From: Anaerolineae bacterium
GTDB lineage: Bacteria; Chloroflexota; Anaerolineae; Anaerolineales; DRMV01
Length of the DNA stretch: 32,254 nucleotides
Direction of reading: 5' to 3'
NCBI GenBank assembly: GCA_011176535.1
Contig: DUEP01000109.1
Span: forward strand, 1-32,254
Below the pieces are notes generated by a model that was given only the letters and a program-made list of their open reading frames with translations, made no database searches and was not told the DNA's origin. The position numbers and the translations under genes are program-made. Shown piece by piece: positions 1-8,737 of this stretch (the stretch's first letter is position 1; every line of letters starts with the position of its first letter).

Positions 1-1013
1 GTGGGCATACCTACTCTCGCAATGCACCTTATATTCTCCAAGACCTTACCCAAAGCAACGAGCCCTTTGTCCCCTTCTTGAGAGAGATGGGCTTTCGTGC
101 GTATATAGGCATTCCTTTACGTTACGGCGGACGCACCCTGGGCACCATTTGTCTGTTCCGCAAGGAGGTCTATTATCCACGCCCTGGTGAGATTGCCTTG
201 CTCCAATCCATGGCGCAGGAGGTAGCCGTAGCCCTGGAAAACGCCCGCTTGTATCAACAAGCCCAAGAAGCGCTGGCCGAGGCCGAACGGCTCTATCAAA
301 TCGGACGTGCATTAAGTCAAGCGCGATCCTACACCGAGGTGTTAGAGGTGCTGCGCACCCAAACACCCCTCGGTGAGGGCGCCCTAAACATCTCCCTCAA
401 CTTCTTCAATCGGCCATGGAATGAACCTGAAGATATCCCCGAATGGAGCATCGTAGCAGCACGGTGGACACGACTTCCTATGGAACGTTTGGCACCACGG
501 TACCCCTTGCGTCAATTCCCCACGGCCAAGTTGCTCACTCCAAACGAACCTTTCATTATTTATGATGTAGCCACCGACCCTCGTCTGGATGAACAAACAC
601 GCCGATTGTACAGCGAGCGTTTTCAGGCCCAGAGCACAGCGTTCTTCCCCTTGGTGGTGGGCGGTCGGTGGATCGGCTACATTAACCCCATCTACGAAAA
701 ACGGCGGGAGTTTTCTGAGGAGGACCTACATTACCTACAAGGAGCCATCGCTCAAGCTTCAGTTGCCTTGGAAAACCTGATTTTGCTGGAGCGCTCCCGC
801 CGCGGCGCCGAGGTCGAGCGCACAGTGCGTGAAATCGCCGCCGAGCTCCTCAAAGCCCCGCGAACTGCCGACGCCCTACAAACCGCTGCCCGCATGCTGG
901 CTCAGGCCGTGGGCGTTTCCCACGCCCAGGTCCACTTGTTAGGCTCGTGGCGCCCCCAGAACGCCCTTTCCCAAAACTCTACAGAAGAGGAGGAAACCGA
1001 TGAGCGTGGATGA
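1..1013 (+). CDS. GAF-domain protein, 5' end outside window
   Basis: The frame is open from base 3 to the stop at 1011-1013, with no stop upstream of the first TTG (78) or ATG (87), so the true start lies left of the window. The visible part begins inside a GAF domain (YIGIPLRYGGRTLGTICLF, then the helix EVAVALENARLYQQ). A second GAF-like unit follows (LYQIGRALSQ to VALENLILLERS, about 390-790). A third starts (VREIAAELLKAPRTADAL, AVGVSHAQVHLLG) but is cut after about 50 residues and ends in a polar acidic tail. No kinase core is present. GAF domains bind small ligands or mediate dimerisation in sensors; the ligand is unknown. The gene overlaps the next by 14 bases, so the two are probably co-translated. 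Up to about 780 the DNA looks less GC-rich than the rest. It may be a sensor kinase that lost its 3' half. Confidence 0.8.
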   Translation, partial: GHTYSRNAPYILQDLTQSNEPFVPFLREMGFRAYIGIPLRYGGRTLGTICLFRKEVYYPRPGEIALLQSMAQEVAVALENARLYQQAQEALAEAERLYQIGRALSQARSYTEVLEVLRTQTPLGEGALNISLNFFNRPWNEPEDIPEWSIVAARWTRLPMERLAPRYPLRQFPTAKLLTPNEPFIIYDVATDPRLDEQTRRLYSERFQAQSTAFFPLVVGGRWIGYINPIYEKRREFSEEDLHYLQGAIAQASVALENLILLERSRRGAEVERTVREIAAELLKAPRTADALQTAARMLAQAVGVSHAQVHLLGSWRPQNALSQNSTEEEETDERG

Positions 1014-1794
1014 CCGCATGAAACCCAACGCTGGCCGCATTTACGACTACCTGCTCGGCGGCCACCACAATTTCGAAGCCGACCGCCAGGTGGCCGAGCG
1101 GTTCACCTCGAACTTTCCCAGCATGCCCCTGGTGGCCCGGCTGCAACGCTGGTGCCTGCAAGATGTCGTCCGGGAACTGCTCAGCCGGGGCATGGAGGTC
1201 ATCATCGACTTCGCCTCCGGCCTGCCCACCCAGGATCACATCCATGAGGTGGTGCCCCCCGAAGTCGTCGTGATCTACTCCGACAAAGACCCCCTGGTCG
1301 TGGAATACGGCCGCGAAATCCTCCAGGACGTCCCCAACGCCCACATTTTCCAGGCCGACGCCCGCCGGCCGGAGGACATACTGGAAAACCCCGAGGTGCA
1401 GAAACTCATCGGCGACCGGCGGGATGTGGGCCTGGTTTTATGGGGTGTGTCCAGTTTCCTCCCCGATGAGGACCTGCGCCATGCCTTCCAATACCTTTAC
1501 GAATGGAGCGGGCCTAAGGCCGTGCTGGCCTTCAACGCCCAACTGGCCGATGTGGAACTCGACCCCAACGACCCCATCCAGCAAAAATTGCTGAAGACAT
1601 ACCGTGAGATGGGCTCCCCGTTGTACATCCGCACCCTGGAGCAGTACCGGGAACTCATCCAGCCCTGGAAACCCGACGGGGGTTTCGTGTCCCTGCTGGA
1701 ATGGCACGACTTCGACCCCTCCCTGTTCAGCGACCGCGACCGCGCTCTGGTGGAGAAAAGCGGCGGCGGGTACGGTGCCTATCTGATCAAATGA
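1000..1794 (+). CDS. SAM-dependent methyltransferase, DUF574 / S-adenosyl methyltransferase family
   Basis: The 264-aa protein carries the family's N-terminal signature R-I-Y-D-Y-L-L-G-G (residues 13-21). Motif I is a SAM-binding loop (IIDFASGLPT, 68-77), followed by an acidic strand end (VIYSDKDPLV, 91-100) that would bind the ribose of SAM. LVLWGVSSFLPDEDL (145-159) matches the post-motif region. Length is usual for the family. The methyl acceptor is not known for most members and cannot be read here. The start is ATG 1000, with GAGGAGG at 987-993 six bases upstream. It overlaps the preceding GAF gene by 14 bases and is followed 67 bases later by a GAF/histidine kinase gene. A role in the same signalling unit is inferred from this layout only. 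Confidence 0.85.
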   Translation: MSVDDRMKPNAGRIYDYLLGGHHNFEADRQVAERFTSNFPSMPLVARLQRWCLQDVVRELLSRGMEVIIDFASGLPTQDHIHEVVPPEVVVIYSDKDPLVVEYGREILQDVPNAHIFQADARRPEDILENPEVQKLIGDRRDVGLVLWGVSSFLPDEDLRHAFQYLYEWSGPKAVLAFNAQLADVELDPNDPIQQKLLKTYREMGSPLYIRTLEQYRELIQPWKPDGGFVSLLEWHDFDPSLFSDRDRALVEKSGGGYGAYLIK

Positions 1795-1861
1795 CCCGCG
1801 CCTCGGCCCGAAGTGCATGTACCCCTCGCCCCACCAAATGTTAGCCAAAGGCGGATAGCCC

Positions 1862-4800
1862 ATGACGGATCGTCCACTTTCCCCCTTCTTGCCCGAAAGC
1901 CTCGTGAGCGCCATGGAGGAAGCCGCGCGGCAAACCCTGCAGCGCCTGCTGTTCCAACAGCGGGCCGTGCTCCATCCCCGCCGCATTCCTCAGGTGGCCC
2001 GCGAAAGCCTCCAACGGCTGCTGGACTTTCTCCAGAATCCCGTGCCCGAGAAAGCCAAGGAGCACGGACGCTGGTTGTATCACCAGGGCATCACGGAGCA
2101 GACCCTGCCCCAGATGGCCGACGCCCAGCGCGGCATCCTGGCCGAACGCCTCCCCCCCGAACAGGCCATCTCCCTGATCGAGCGCATGGTCACCTGGGAA
2201 ACGCTCAGCCTGCTGGCCTTCCAGCAAGAAGCCCGCGCGGCCATTCTACGCGAGCAAGAAGAACTGCGCCGGGCCGCCATTCGCACCCTGGAAGCACAAC
2301 AACAGCGGCTGGCGCTGGCTTCTAAGGTGGCCCAACTGATCACCACCTACACCGATCTGGAAAGCCTGCTCCGCGAGAGCGTGGAACTCATCCGTCGGGA
2401 ATTGGGGCTATATTATGTGGGCATTTTCCTGCTGGACGAATTCGGCCACTGGGCCGTGCTGCGCGCCGGCAGCGGCGAGGCGGGCCGCCGCATGATGCAG
2501 GATGGGTACAAACTGGCGGTGGACGAGAACTCCATGATCGGCTGGAGCATCCTCCACCGCCAGGCCCGCATCGCCCAGGATGTGGGCGAGGACGCCGTGC
2601 GCTTCGCCAACCCCTACCTTCCCGAAACCCACTCCGAAATGGCCCTCCCGCTGATGGTGGGCGAGGCGATACTGGGGGCCATGACCGTGCAAAGCGACCA
2701 CGTGGCCACCTTTAGAGAAGAAGACATCCAGGTGCTGGAAGTGGTGGCCAACCAACTGGCCATCGCGCTCCAAAACGCCCAACGCTTCGCCCAACTCCAG
2801 GAAGAAGTGGAGCGGCTGCAGGAACTGTTCCGGCAGGAAGAACAACGCCGCTGGAGCGGAGTGCGTCCGCAGGCCTTCCAGTACATCCTCAACACCGATA
2901 CCCTCCGCCCCACGGACCCACATGATTTGCGCCCCGAGGCCCGAAGGGCCCTGGAGGAGCAACGCCCGGTGGTCCTGCCCTCAGGCAACGGGGACGCCAA
3001 AACTGCCCTGGCCGTGCCCATTCTGCTCCACGAAAATGTGCCCATCGGCGTCGTTGACCTGTACGATGTCCAACAGGAACATTACCTGGACGACGAAACC
3101 TGGGTGATCCTCAACGCCGCCGTCTCCCAACTGGCCCTGGCCCTGGAAAACCGGCGCCTGTTCGAGGAGGCCCAGCGGCGCGCCCAGGAGTTGCAGACCG
3201 CGGCCGAAATCGCCCGCGACACCTCCTCGCTGCAATCCCTGGACGAATTGCTCGCCCGGGCCGTGAACCTCATCCGCGACCGCTTCGGCTTCTACCACGC
3301 CTCGGTGTTCCTGCTGGACGAAACCGGCGAATACGCCGTGGTCCGCGAATCCACGGGCGAGGCGGGGGCGGAAATGAAACGACGCGGCCACCGCCTGCGC
3401 GTGGGCTCCCGCTCGGTGGTCGGTCAGACGGCCGACCAGGGCCAGCCCGTGGTGATCAACGATGTACTCCAAAGCGACATCCACCGGCCCAACCCCTTGC
3501 TCCCCGACACCCGCGCCGAGTTGGGCCTGCCCCTCAAGGTAGGCGACCGCATCATCGGCGTGCTGGATGTGCAATCCACCGAGGTCAACGCCTTCACCGA
3601 AGACGATGTCCAAGTGCTGCAAATCCTGGCCGACCAGTTGGCCGTGGCGGTGGAAAACGCGCGGGCTTACGAACTCAGCCAGCGCGCCCTTGAGGAACTG
3701 CGCCGCGCCGACCAACTCAAGAGCCAGTTCCTGGCCAACATGAGCCACGAACTGCGCACGCCGTTGAACTCCATCATCGGCTTCTCTAAGGTCATCCTCA
3801 AAGGCATCGACGGCCCCATTACCGACCTGCAACGCCAGGACCTGACCGCCATTTACAACGCCGGTCAGCACCTCCTGGGGTTGATCAACGACATCCTGGA
3901 CATCTCCAAGATCGAAGCCGGGAAGATGCAACTCAACTTCCAGGAAGTCGCCATGGCCGACATCGTCCAAGGGGTCATGTCCACTGCCGTGGGACTGGTC
4001 AAGGACAAACCCATCCAACTCATCCAGGAAGTGGAGCCGGACCTTCCCACCGTGCGCGCCGACCCCACCCGCGTGCGCCAGGTGCTGCTCAACCTGGTCT
4101 CCAACGCGGCCAAGTTCACCGAAGAGGGGCACATCCGGGTCTTTGTGCGCCGTCAGGTGGATCCGGACAGCGGTCTGGAAGAAATCCTGGTGGGCGTCGA
4201 GGATACCGGCCCCGGCATCGCCCCGGAAGACATGCAGAAACTCTTCAAGCCCTTCTCCCAGGTGGACGACTCCCTCACCCGGGCCGTGGGCGGCACAGGC
4301 CTGGGCCTCTACATCTCCCACAGTCTGGTGGAACTGCACGGGGGGCGCATCTGGGTGGAAAGCGAGATGGGCAAAGGCTCCACCTTCTACTTCACCATCC
4401 CCATCATCCGTCCCCAGGATGAGGCCACCGAGGCCGAACGCATCGCACTGGCCGTGGCCCAGCCGGAGGCCATCCACCACCTGCAACGGCACCTCACGCC
4501 CGTGGGCTACCGCATCGTGCCCTCGGTCGATCCCCGTCAGAGCGTGGCCCGCGCCCGCGAGGTCAACCCCATCGCCCTGCTGCTGGACCCCGCCGCCATC
4601 GGCCCCGACGGATGGGACATCGTGCTGGCCTTCAGCCAGGACCCGGAGGTGAAAGCCCTGCCCTTCCTGCTCTTCACCCTGACCGACGAAGCCCATGGGT
4701 ACACTTTGGGACCTACGGTCTTCCTCACCAAGCCCATCTACCGCGACGACCTTTACCGCGCCCTGGAACGCCTCCTCCCCGAACCCGCTCAACGCCGGGC

Positions 4801-5188
4801 GCTGGTGGTCAGCCCCGAAAACGAAGAACAGGACTTGCTGGTCAAATTGCTGGAAACGGCCGGGTGGGAGGTCCGGGCCCACGCCTCCGGTGAAGAGGCC
4901 CTGGCCGGCCTGGAGACAGCCTCCCCCGAGATGGTCGTGTTGGATCTGGCCGCCGGCGCGATGCAGGATCGACTGGACTTCCTCAAAGCGCTCCGCAGCC
5001 AGGAGGCCTATCGCAACCTCCCGCTGGTGACTTACCTGCCCGACGAGATGAGCCTCCACGAAAAAGAACAACTCCAACGCACACTGCAAAACCTGGCCCG
5101 CGAGCACGCCCGGCCCATCGAAACCTTGATGACCACCCTGGAGAGTCACCTGAAACGCTGGGCGGCCAGAACCAGTCCATCGGTCTGA
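1862..5188 (+). CDS. Multi-GAF histidine kinase with two degenerate C-terminal receiver domains
   Basis: The 1108-aa protein is cytoplasmic, with no membrane segment or signal peptide. Residues 1-140 are a helical region of unknown fold. GAF1 spans about 149-305, a shorter GAF-like unit about 325-435, and GAF3 about 440-605. The HisKA helix has the phospho-acceptor His629 in SHELRTP. The ATPase domain has its N box at 744-752 (NLVSNAAKF), the G1 box DTGPGIA at 781-787 and a GGTGLGL G2 box near 810. Two receiver-like domains follow (about 858-975 and 978-1095). The first keeps Asp909 and Lys957 (TKP) but lacks the acidic pair after strand 1. The second keeps Asp1028 but has VSPENEE in place of the acidic pair and no conserved Lys. 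Neither is likely to be phosphorylated normally. A terminator follows at 5200-5235, and the next gene encodes an intact receiver domain that could be the partner. Confidence 0.93.
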   Translation: MTDRPLSPFLPESLVSAMEEAARQTLQRLLFQQRAVLHPRRIPQVARESLQRLLDFLQNPVPEKAKEHGRWLYHQGITEQTLPQMADAQRGILAERLPPEQAISLIERMVTWETLSLLAFQQEARAAILREQEELRRAAIRTLEAQQQRLALASKVAQLITTYTDLESLLRESVELIRRELGLYYVGIFLLDEFGHWAVLRAGSGEAGRRMMQDGYKLAVDENSMIGWSILHRQARIAQDVGEDAVRFANPYLPETHSEMALPLMVGEAILGAMTVQSDHVATFREEDIQVLEVVANQLAIALQNAQRFAQLQEEVERLQELFRQEEQRRWSGVRPQAFQYILNTDTLRPTDPHDLRPEARRALEEQRPVVLPSGNGDAKTALAVPILLHENVPIGVVDLYDVQQEHYLDDETWVILNAAVSQLALALENRRLFEEAQRRAQELQTAAEIARDTSSLQSLDELLARAVNLIRDRFGFYHASVFLLDETGEYAVVRESTGEAGAEMKRRGHRLRVGSRSVVGQTADQGQPVVINDVLQSDIHRPNPLLPDTRAELGLPLKVGDRIIGVLDVQSTEVNAFTEDDVQVLQILADQLAVAVENARAYELSQRALEELRRADQLKSQFLANMSHELRTPLNSIIGFSKVILKGIDGPITDLQRQDLTAIYNAGQHLLGLINDILDISKIEAGKMQLNFQEVAMADIVQGVMSTAVGLVKDKPIQLIQEVEPDLPTVRADPTRVRQVLLNLVSNAAKFTEEGHIRVFVRRQVDPDSGLEEILVGVEDTGPGIAPEDMQKLFKPFSQVDDSLTRAVGGTGLGLYISHSLVELHGGRIWVESEMGKGSTFYFTIPIIRPQDEATEAERIALAVAQPEAIHHLQRHLTPVGYRIVPSVDPRQSVARAREVNPIALLLDPAAIGPDGWDIVLAFSQDPEVKALPFLLFTLTDEAHGYTLGPTVFLTKPIYRDDLYRALERLLPEPAQRRALVVSPENEEQDLLVKLLETAGWEVRAHASGEEALAGLETASPEMVVLDLAAGAMQDRLDFLKALRSQEAYRNLPLVTYLPDEMSLHEKEQLQRTLQNLAREHARPIETLMTTLESHLKRWAARTSPSV

Positions 5189-5199
5189 CCGACCTCCCC

Positions 5200-5235
5200 G
5201 CGCCCCGCCCGCGCATGTGAGGCCGGGGCGCTTTT
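5200..5235 (+). terminator. Intrinsic terminator after the GAF/histidine kinase gene
   Basis: GCGCCCCG at 5200-5207 pairs perfectly with CGGGGCGC at 5224-5231 across a 16-base loop and is followed directly by TTTT (5232-5235). It begins 12 bases after the kinase stop codon, so the kinase transcript probably ends here. Confidence 0.75.
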
Positions 5236-5262
5236 CATGCCGCTCGAACCACCCTTGTCGAT

Positions 5263-5268
5263 AAGGAG
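5263..5268 (+). promoter_or_regulatory. Ribosome binding site that fixes the PLP-enzyme start
   Basis: AAGGAG lies 10 bases before ATG 5279. The upstream in-frame ATG at 5237 sits directly behind the terminator U-tract and has no Shine-Dalgarno sequence, so 5279 is preferred. Confidence 0.7.
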
Positions 5269-5278
5269 AACTCCATCC

Positions 5279-6958
5279 ATGTCACTGCACATTATGGCCC
5301 GTTGTCTGGACTGCGGCGATATCAGCCCCTACAGCCCCCTCAACCCCGCCTGCCCTCGCTGTGGCAGCGAATGGCGGGAAGCCCAATACGACTACAAGGC
5401 CGTGGCCCAAATCTGGCCTCAGGTCCTCCGCTCACGTCCTTTCAATTTGTGGCGCTATGCCGAATTGCTTCCTGTGAGCAGCGCCACCCCCGAAATCTCC
5501 ATGGGCGAAGGGGGTACCCCCCTCTTGAGCGCCCCGAACTTGAGCATGATGCTGGGCCTGCCTCACTTGTACATCAAGGACGAGCGCCAGGGGCCCACCT
5601 CCTCGTTCAAGGACCGCCAGGCCGCCGTGACCATCGCCGCCCTCAAAGAGAGCGGCCTGACCGAAATGGTGGTCGCCTCCACGGGTAATGTGGCCATCGC
5701 TTACGCGGCCTACGCCGCCCGTGCCGGTATCAAACTCTGGGCTTTCCTCTCCAGTACCGTGCCGGCAGAAAAGATGCGCGAAGTGGCCATTTACGGGGCG
5801 CAGGTGGTCAAAGTGACCGGCTCCTACGACCGTACCAAACAGGTAGCCGCTGAGTTCGCCCGCCTGCGGGGCCTCTATCTGGACAAAGGCTCGCGCTCCA
5901 TCCCCACCGTGGAGTCCATGAAAACCTTAGCCTTTGAAATGGTGGAACAAATCACCGCCCGGTACGGTCCTCCGGAGGATGGCCGCGCCCCCTGGCGCGC
6001 CCCCCACTGGTATGTCCAGGCCGTCTCCGGGGGGCTGGGGCCGCTGGGCATGTACAAAGCCTTTCAGGAACTCCATCGCATGGGGCTGGTAGATCACATC
6101 CCCAAGATGGCTCTAATCCAAAGCGAAGGCTGCGCCCCCATGGCGCAGGCATGGCGCCAGGGCAAGGAGGTCGCCGAGCCAACGCTTGTGCCTCAAACCA
6201 ACATTGTCACCTTAGCCACCGGGGACCCCGGCCGCACCTACACCCTGCTGTTCCACGCCCTGCGGGAACACGGCGGGGTCATCGAGGCGGTGAGCGACGA
6301 AGAGGCCTTTCGCGCCATGCACAACCTGGCCAAAATGGAAGGCCTCTCGGTGGAGCCGGCCGCCGGGGTGGCCTTTGCCGGGCTGACAAAATTGGTGCGG
6401 CAGGAGATCATCTGCCCCGAGGAGATCGTAGTGGTCAATGCCACCGGACATACCCTGCCCGTGGAGTCTCACATCCTGGGCGAACGCTGGGCCAAGCATG
6501 TGGTGTTGCGCCCCGAAAAAACGCCTTCTGCAGCCCCGCCGCCCACCGAGGGCCTGCTGGCCGCCCTCAGCCACCTTTCCGACCGCCACTACCCCAAAGT
6601 GCTGGTGGTGGACGATCATCCACCAGCCCGCCTGCTGCTCCGGCGGGTGCTCCAGGGGCTGGGCGAATACGAAGTGATCGAGGCGGCCAACGGCTTCGAA
6701 GGCCTGGAAAAAGCCCTCACCGAGCGCCCTGACCTTCTCATTCTCGACCTGATGATGCCCGAGATGGATGGCTTCGCCGTCCTGGAGGCGCTGAAGAACA
6801 ACCCCAACACAGCAGGCATCCCCGTCATCGTGGTCACGGCCAAAGCGCTTACCCCTGAAGAACAGCAACGCTTACGCGGGCAGATCGAGCGCCTGATGCA
6901 AAAAGGGGAATTCCTCAGCGACGAGTTTATGGAGGAAATCCGCGCCCTGTTAGGATAG
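5279..6958 (+). CDS. Threonine synthase-like PLP enzyme fused to a response-regulator receiver domain
   Basis: The 559-aa protein has three parts. An N-terminal zinc ribbon has Cys9, Cys12, Cys25 and Cys28. A fold-type II PLP enzyme follows (about 60-415): GEGGTPLL, the PLP lysine Lys111 in TSSFKDRQ, STGNVAIAYAAYAA, and a phosphate loop VSGGLGPLG. After a Pro/Ala-rich linker (about 420-440) comes a complete receiver domain with acidic pair Asp445/Asp446, phospho-acceptor Asp490 (LLILDLMMPEMDG) and Lys522. The enzyme half resembles threonine synthase, which converts O-phosphohomoserine to threonine. Its C-terminal glycine loop reads NATGHTLPVE rather than the usual TGHGLKDP type, so the substrate may differ. 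The receiver has all phosphorylation residues, unlike those of the kinase upstream. Fusion of an amino-acid enzyme to a receiver is unusual. The EamA transporter gene starts 12 bases downstream. Confidence 0.85.
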   Translation: MSLHIMARCLDCGDISPYSPLNPACPRCGSEWREAQYDYKAVAQIWPQVLRSRPFNLWRYAELLPVSSATPEISMGEGGTPLLSAPNLSMMLGLPHLYIKDERQGPTSSFKDRQAAVTIAALKESGLTEMVVASTGNVAIAYAAYAARAGIKLWAFLSSTVPAEKMREVAIYGAQVVKVTGSYDRTKQVAAEFARLRGLYLDKGSRSIPTVESMKTLAFEMVEQITARYGPPEDGRAPWRAPHWYVQAVSGGLGPLGMYKAFQELHRMGLVDHIPKMALIQSEGCAPMAQAWRQGKEVAEPTLVPQTNIVTLATGDPGRTYTLLFHALREHGGVIEAVSDEEAFRAMHNLAKMEGLSVEPAAGVAFAGLTKLVRQEIICPEEIVVVNATGHTLPVESHILGERWAKHVVLRPEKTPSAAPPPTEGLLAALSHLSDRHYPKVLVVDDHPPARLLLRRVLQGLGEYEVIEAANGFEGLEKALTERPDLLILDLMMPEMDGFAVLEALKNNPNTAGIPVIVVTAKALTPEEQQRLRGQIERLMQKGEFLSDEFMEEIRALLG

Positions 6959-6970
6959 GGATGGTCAACG

Positions 6971-7903
6971 ATGCGCAAAACCATGGCCGGGAGCGCCGCC
7001 GCGCTGAGTTCCGCCGTCTTTCTGGGGCTGGCGCCCGTGTTTGGCAAGCAAGCCATCCAGGCTGGGGCTCCGCCGTTGGGCGTGGTCGCCTGGCGCACGC
7101 TGATCGCCACCCTACTCCTCCTGGCCCTGATCTTCTGGCGCCACCGCAACCTGCTGGCCATCTATCCTTTAGGCCTGGCCGGATGTTTGCTGGCGGGGTT
7201 CCTCAACGGCGTAGGCTCCCTGTTCTATTACGGCGCCCTGGGGCGCATTGACGCCTCCTTAGGACAACTGCTGTACTCCCTGTACCCCATCTTTGTCGCC
7301 TTGCTCTCCTGGCTGGATCACACGCCCCCCACGCCTCTGACCTGGTTGCGCATCGTCCTGGCGATTCCCGCGGTGTATCTGCTCACCCGCACCGGAAGCG
7401 CCCATCCCGACTGGCTGGGCATCGGTATGATGCTGGTGGCCGCAGCCCTCTACGCCTTCCATATCCCCATCAACCAGCGGGTACTTTACGATATTCCCGC
7501 GCCCACAGTCACCCTCTACACGCTGAGCGCCATGAGCGCGGTGGTGGTTTCGGCCTATCTTATCGCCGGAGCGCCCCCTGTGCCTCTTACCCCCGCCGTG
7601 GCCCGCGGCGTGCTGGGGCTAGCGCTGGTGACTTCCCTCTCCCGGCTCACCCTGTTCATGGGCGTCAAGCGCATCGGCAGCGTGCAGACCGCGCTGTTGG
7701 GACTTTTCGAAATCCTGGTCACCGTGGGGCTAGCCCACTGGTGGCTGGACGAACGCCTCAGCACCTGGCAATGGGTCGGCGCCGGGCTACTAATGCTCAG
7801 CCTGTTGCTCAAGGGCCTGGACCGCGCTTCCGCACCTCGCCGCCCCCGAGGGGGCTGGCTCGCCTGGATTCGCCCGCCGGGCGTTCCCCCCGATCTATGG
7901 TGA
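6971..7903 (+). CDS. EamA/DMT-family transporter
   Basis: The 310-aa protein is strongly hydrophobic, with about ten membrane helices in two repeats of five, the usual EamA arrangement. Recognisable parts are AVFLGLAPVFGKQAI in helix 1, VVAWRTLIATLLLLALIF in helix 2, and, in the second half, FMGVKRIGSVQTALLGLFEI with WLDERLSTWQWVGAGLL. The first half starts without a signal peptide. These proteins export or import metabolites such as amino acids; the substrate cannot be told. It starts 12 bases after the PLP enzyme-receiver fusion gene and is probably in the same transcript, so export of an amino acid or a related product is a possible but unproven link. The last 9 bases overlap the end of the convergent response-regulator gene. 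Confidence 0.88.
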   Translation: MRKTMAGSAAALSSAVFLGLAPVFGKQAIQAGAPPLGVVAWRTLIATLLLLALIFWRHRNLLAIYPLGLAGCLLAGFLNGVGSLFYYGALGRIDASLGQLLYSLYPIFVALLSWLDHTPPTPLTWLRIVLAIPAVYLLTRTGSAHPDWLGIGMMLVAAALYAFHIPINQRVLYDIPAPTVTLYTLSAMSAVVVSAYLIAGAPPVPLTPAVARGVLGLALVTSLSRLTLFMGVKRIGSVQTALLGLFEILVTVGLAHWWLDERLSTWQWVGAGLLMLSLLLKGLDRASAPRRPRGGWLAWIRPPGVPPDLW

Positions 7904-8737
7904 TTCAGGCGTCTCATCCGCCTCTCCCCTCGCCTGCTCCTCCCCCATTACCATCTCCCAATCCAGCATATACCCCACCCCGCGCACATTGACGATCCAT
8001 TGCCGGCCCTTAGGCAGGTCGGCCAGTTTGCGACGCAGGCGACTGACGATGGGCCGCATGATTTCCGGCGCCTCCCACTCGTTCACCTGATAGCCGTGCA
8101 CCGCATCCACCAACGCCTGATGCGACATCACCTCCCCACGATGCATCAACAACACCTGCAACAAACGCGACTCCGAGGGGGCAAGGTGAATGTCCCGCCC
8201 TTGGTAGCGCAGCCGCCGACGCCCTAAATCCAGGACGACGCCGTTGGGCAATTCCACCACGGTAGGCACGAAATCCGACTTGCCTTTGCCCTGCCCCATC
8301 TCTTCGATTTGCAGCATCTGGGTCAACATGCGCTCCAACTGCTCGTAGAGGGCCCGTTGGCGGCGTTCCCTGCGCACCCGAACCACGCCCCGCGCCACGC
8401 TTTCCAACAACGCTTCGGGAGAGATGGGCTTGAGCAGATAATCGTAAGCCCGTTGCCGCAGGGCTTCGATGGCCGATTCCATCGAGCCATGTCCGGTCAA
8501 CACAATGACCCCCACATCGACGCCCATGGTGCTCAACTGGCGCAGCACCTCGGTACCGCTCAGGCCCGGCATCCGTAGGTCCAGAATCATGAGGTCAAAC
8601 TTCTCCTCCGCCAGGATGTGCAGCGCTTCCTGGCCGTCCTGAGCCGTGCGCACCTCATACCCCTCCAGGCGAAGCAAATCGCGCAAAGTGCGCCGCATCG
8701 CCGGCTCGTCGTCCACCACCAACAAGCGCCCTTTCAT
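7895..8737 (-). CDS. Response regulator with OmpR-type winged helix
   Basis: The 280-aa protein has an N-terminal receiver domain (residues 3-120): Asp9/Asp10 acidic pair, Asp53 phospho-acceptor (LMILDLRMPG), Thr81 switch and Lys103 (LLKPIS). A charged helical linker (about 117-150) leads to a winged-helix DNA-binding domain (about 158-262: VLDLGRRRLRYQGRDIHLAPSE, then VNVRGVGYML at the wing). It is a transcription factor switched by phosphorylation. The start is ATG 8737, with GGGAGGAG about 10 bases upstream. That ATG overlaps the stop of the kinase gene as ATGA, so kinase and regulator are translationally coupled. A longer upstream frame exists but runs through the kinase gene and is not needed. 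The target genes are unknown; the shared promoter region with polX makes autoregulation plausible. Confidence 0.92.
   Translation of the reverse strand: MKGRLLVVDDEPAMRRTLRDLLRLEGYEVRTAQDGQEALHILAEEKFDLMILDLRMPGLSGTEVLRQLSTMGVDVGVIVLTGHGSMESAIEALRQRAYDYLLKPISPEALLESVARGVVRVRRERRQRALYEQLERMLTQMLQIEEMGQGKGKSDFVPTVVELPNGVVLDLGRRRLRYQGRDIHLAPSESRLLQVLLMHRGEVMSHQALVDAVHGYQVNEWEAPEIMRPIVSRLRRKLADLPKGRQWIVNVRGVGYMLDWEMVMGEEQARGEADETPESP

Noticed and set aside
2981-5149. A 722-codon open frame on the minus strand opposite the GAF kinase
   Set aside because: Same type of shadow: low-complexity Gly/His/Gln-rich protein with no family features, while the plus strand codes for a clear kinase.
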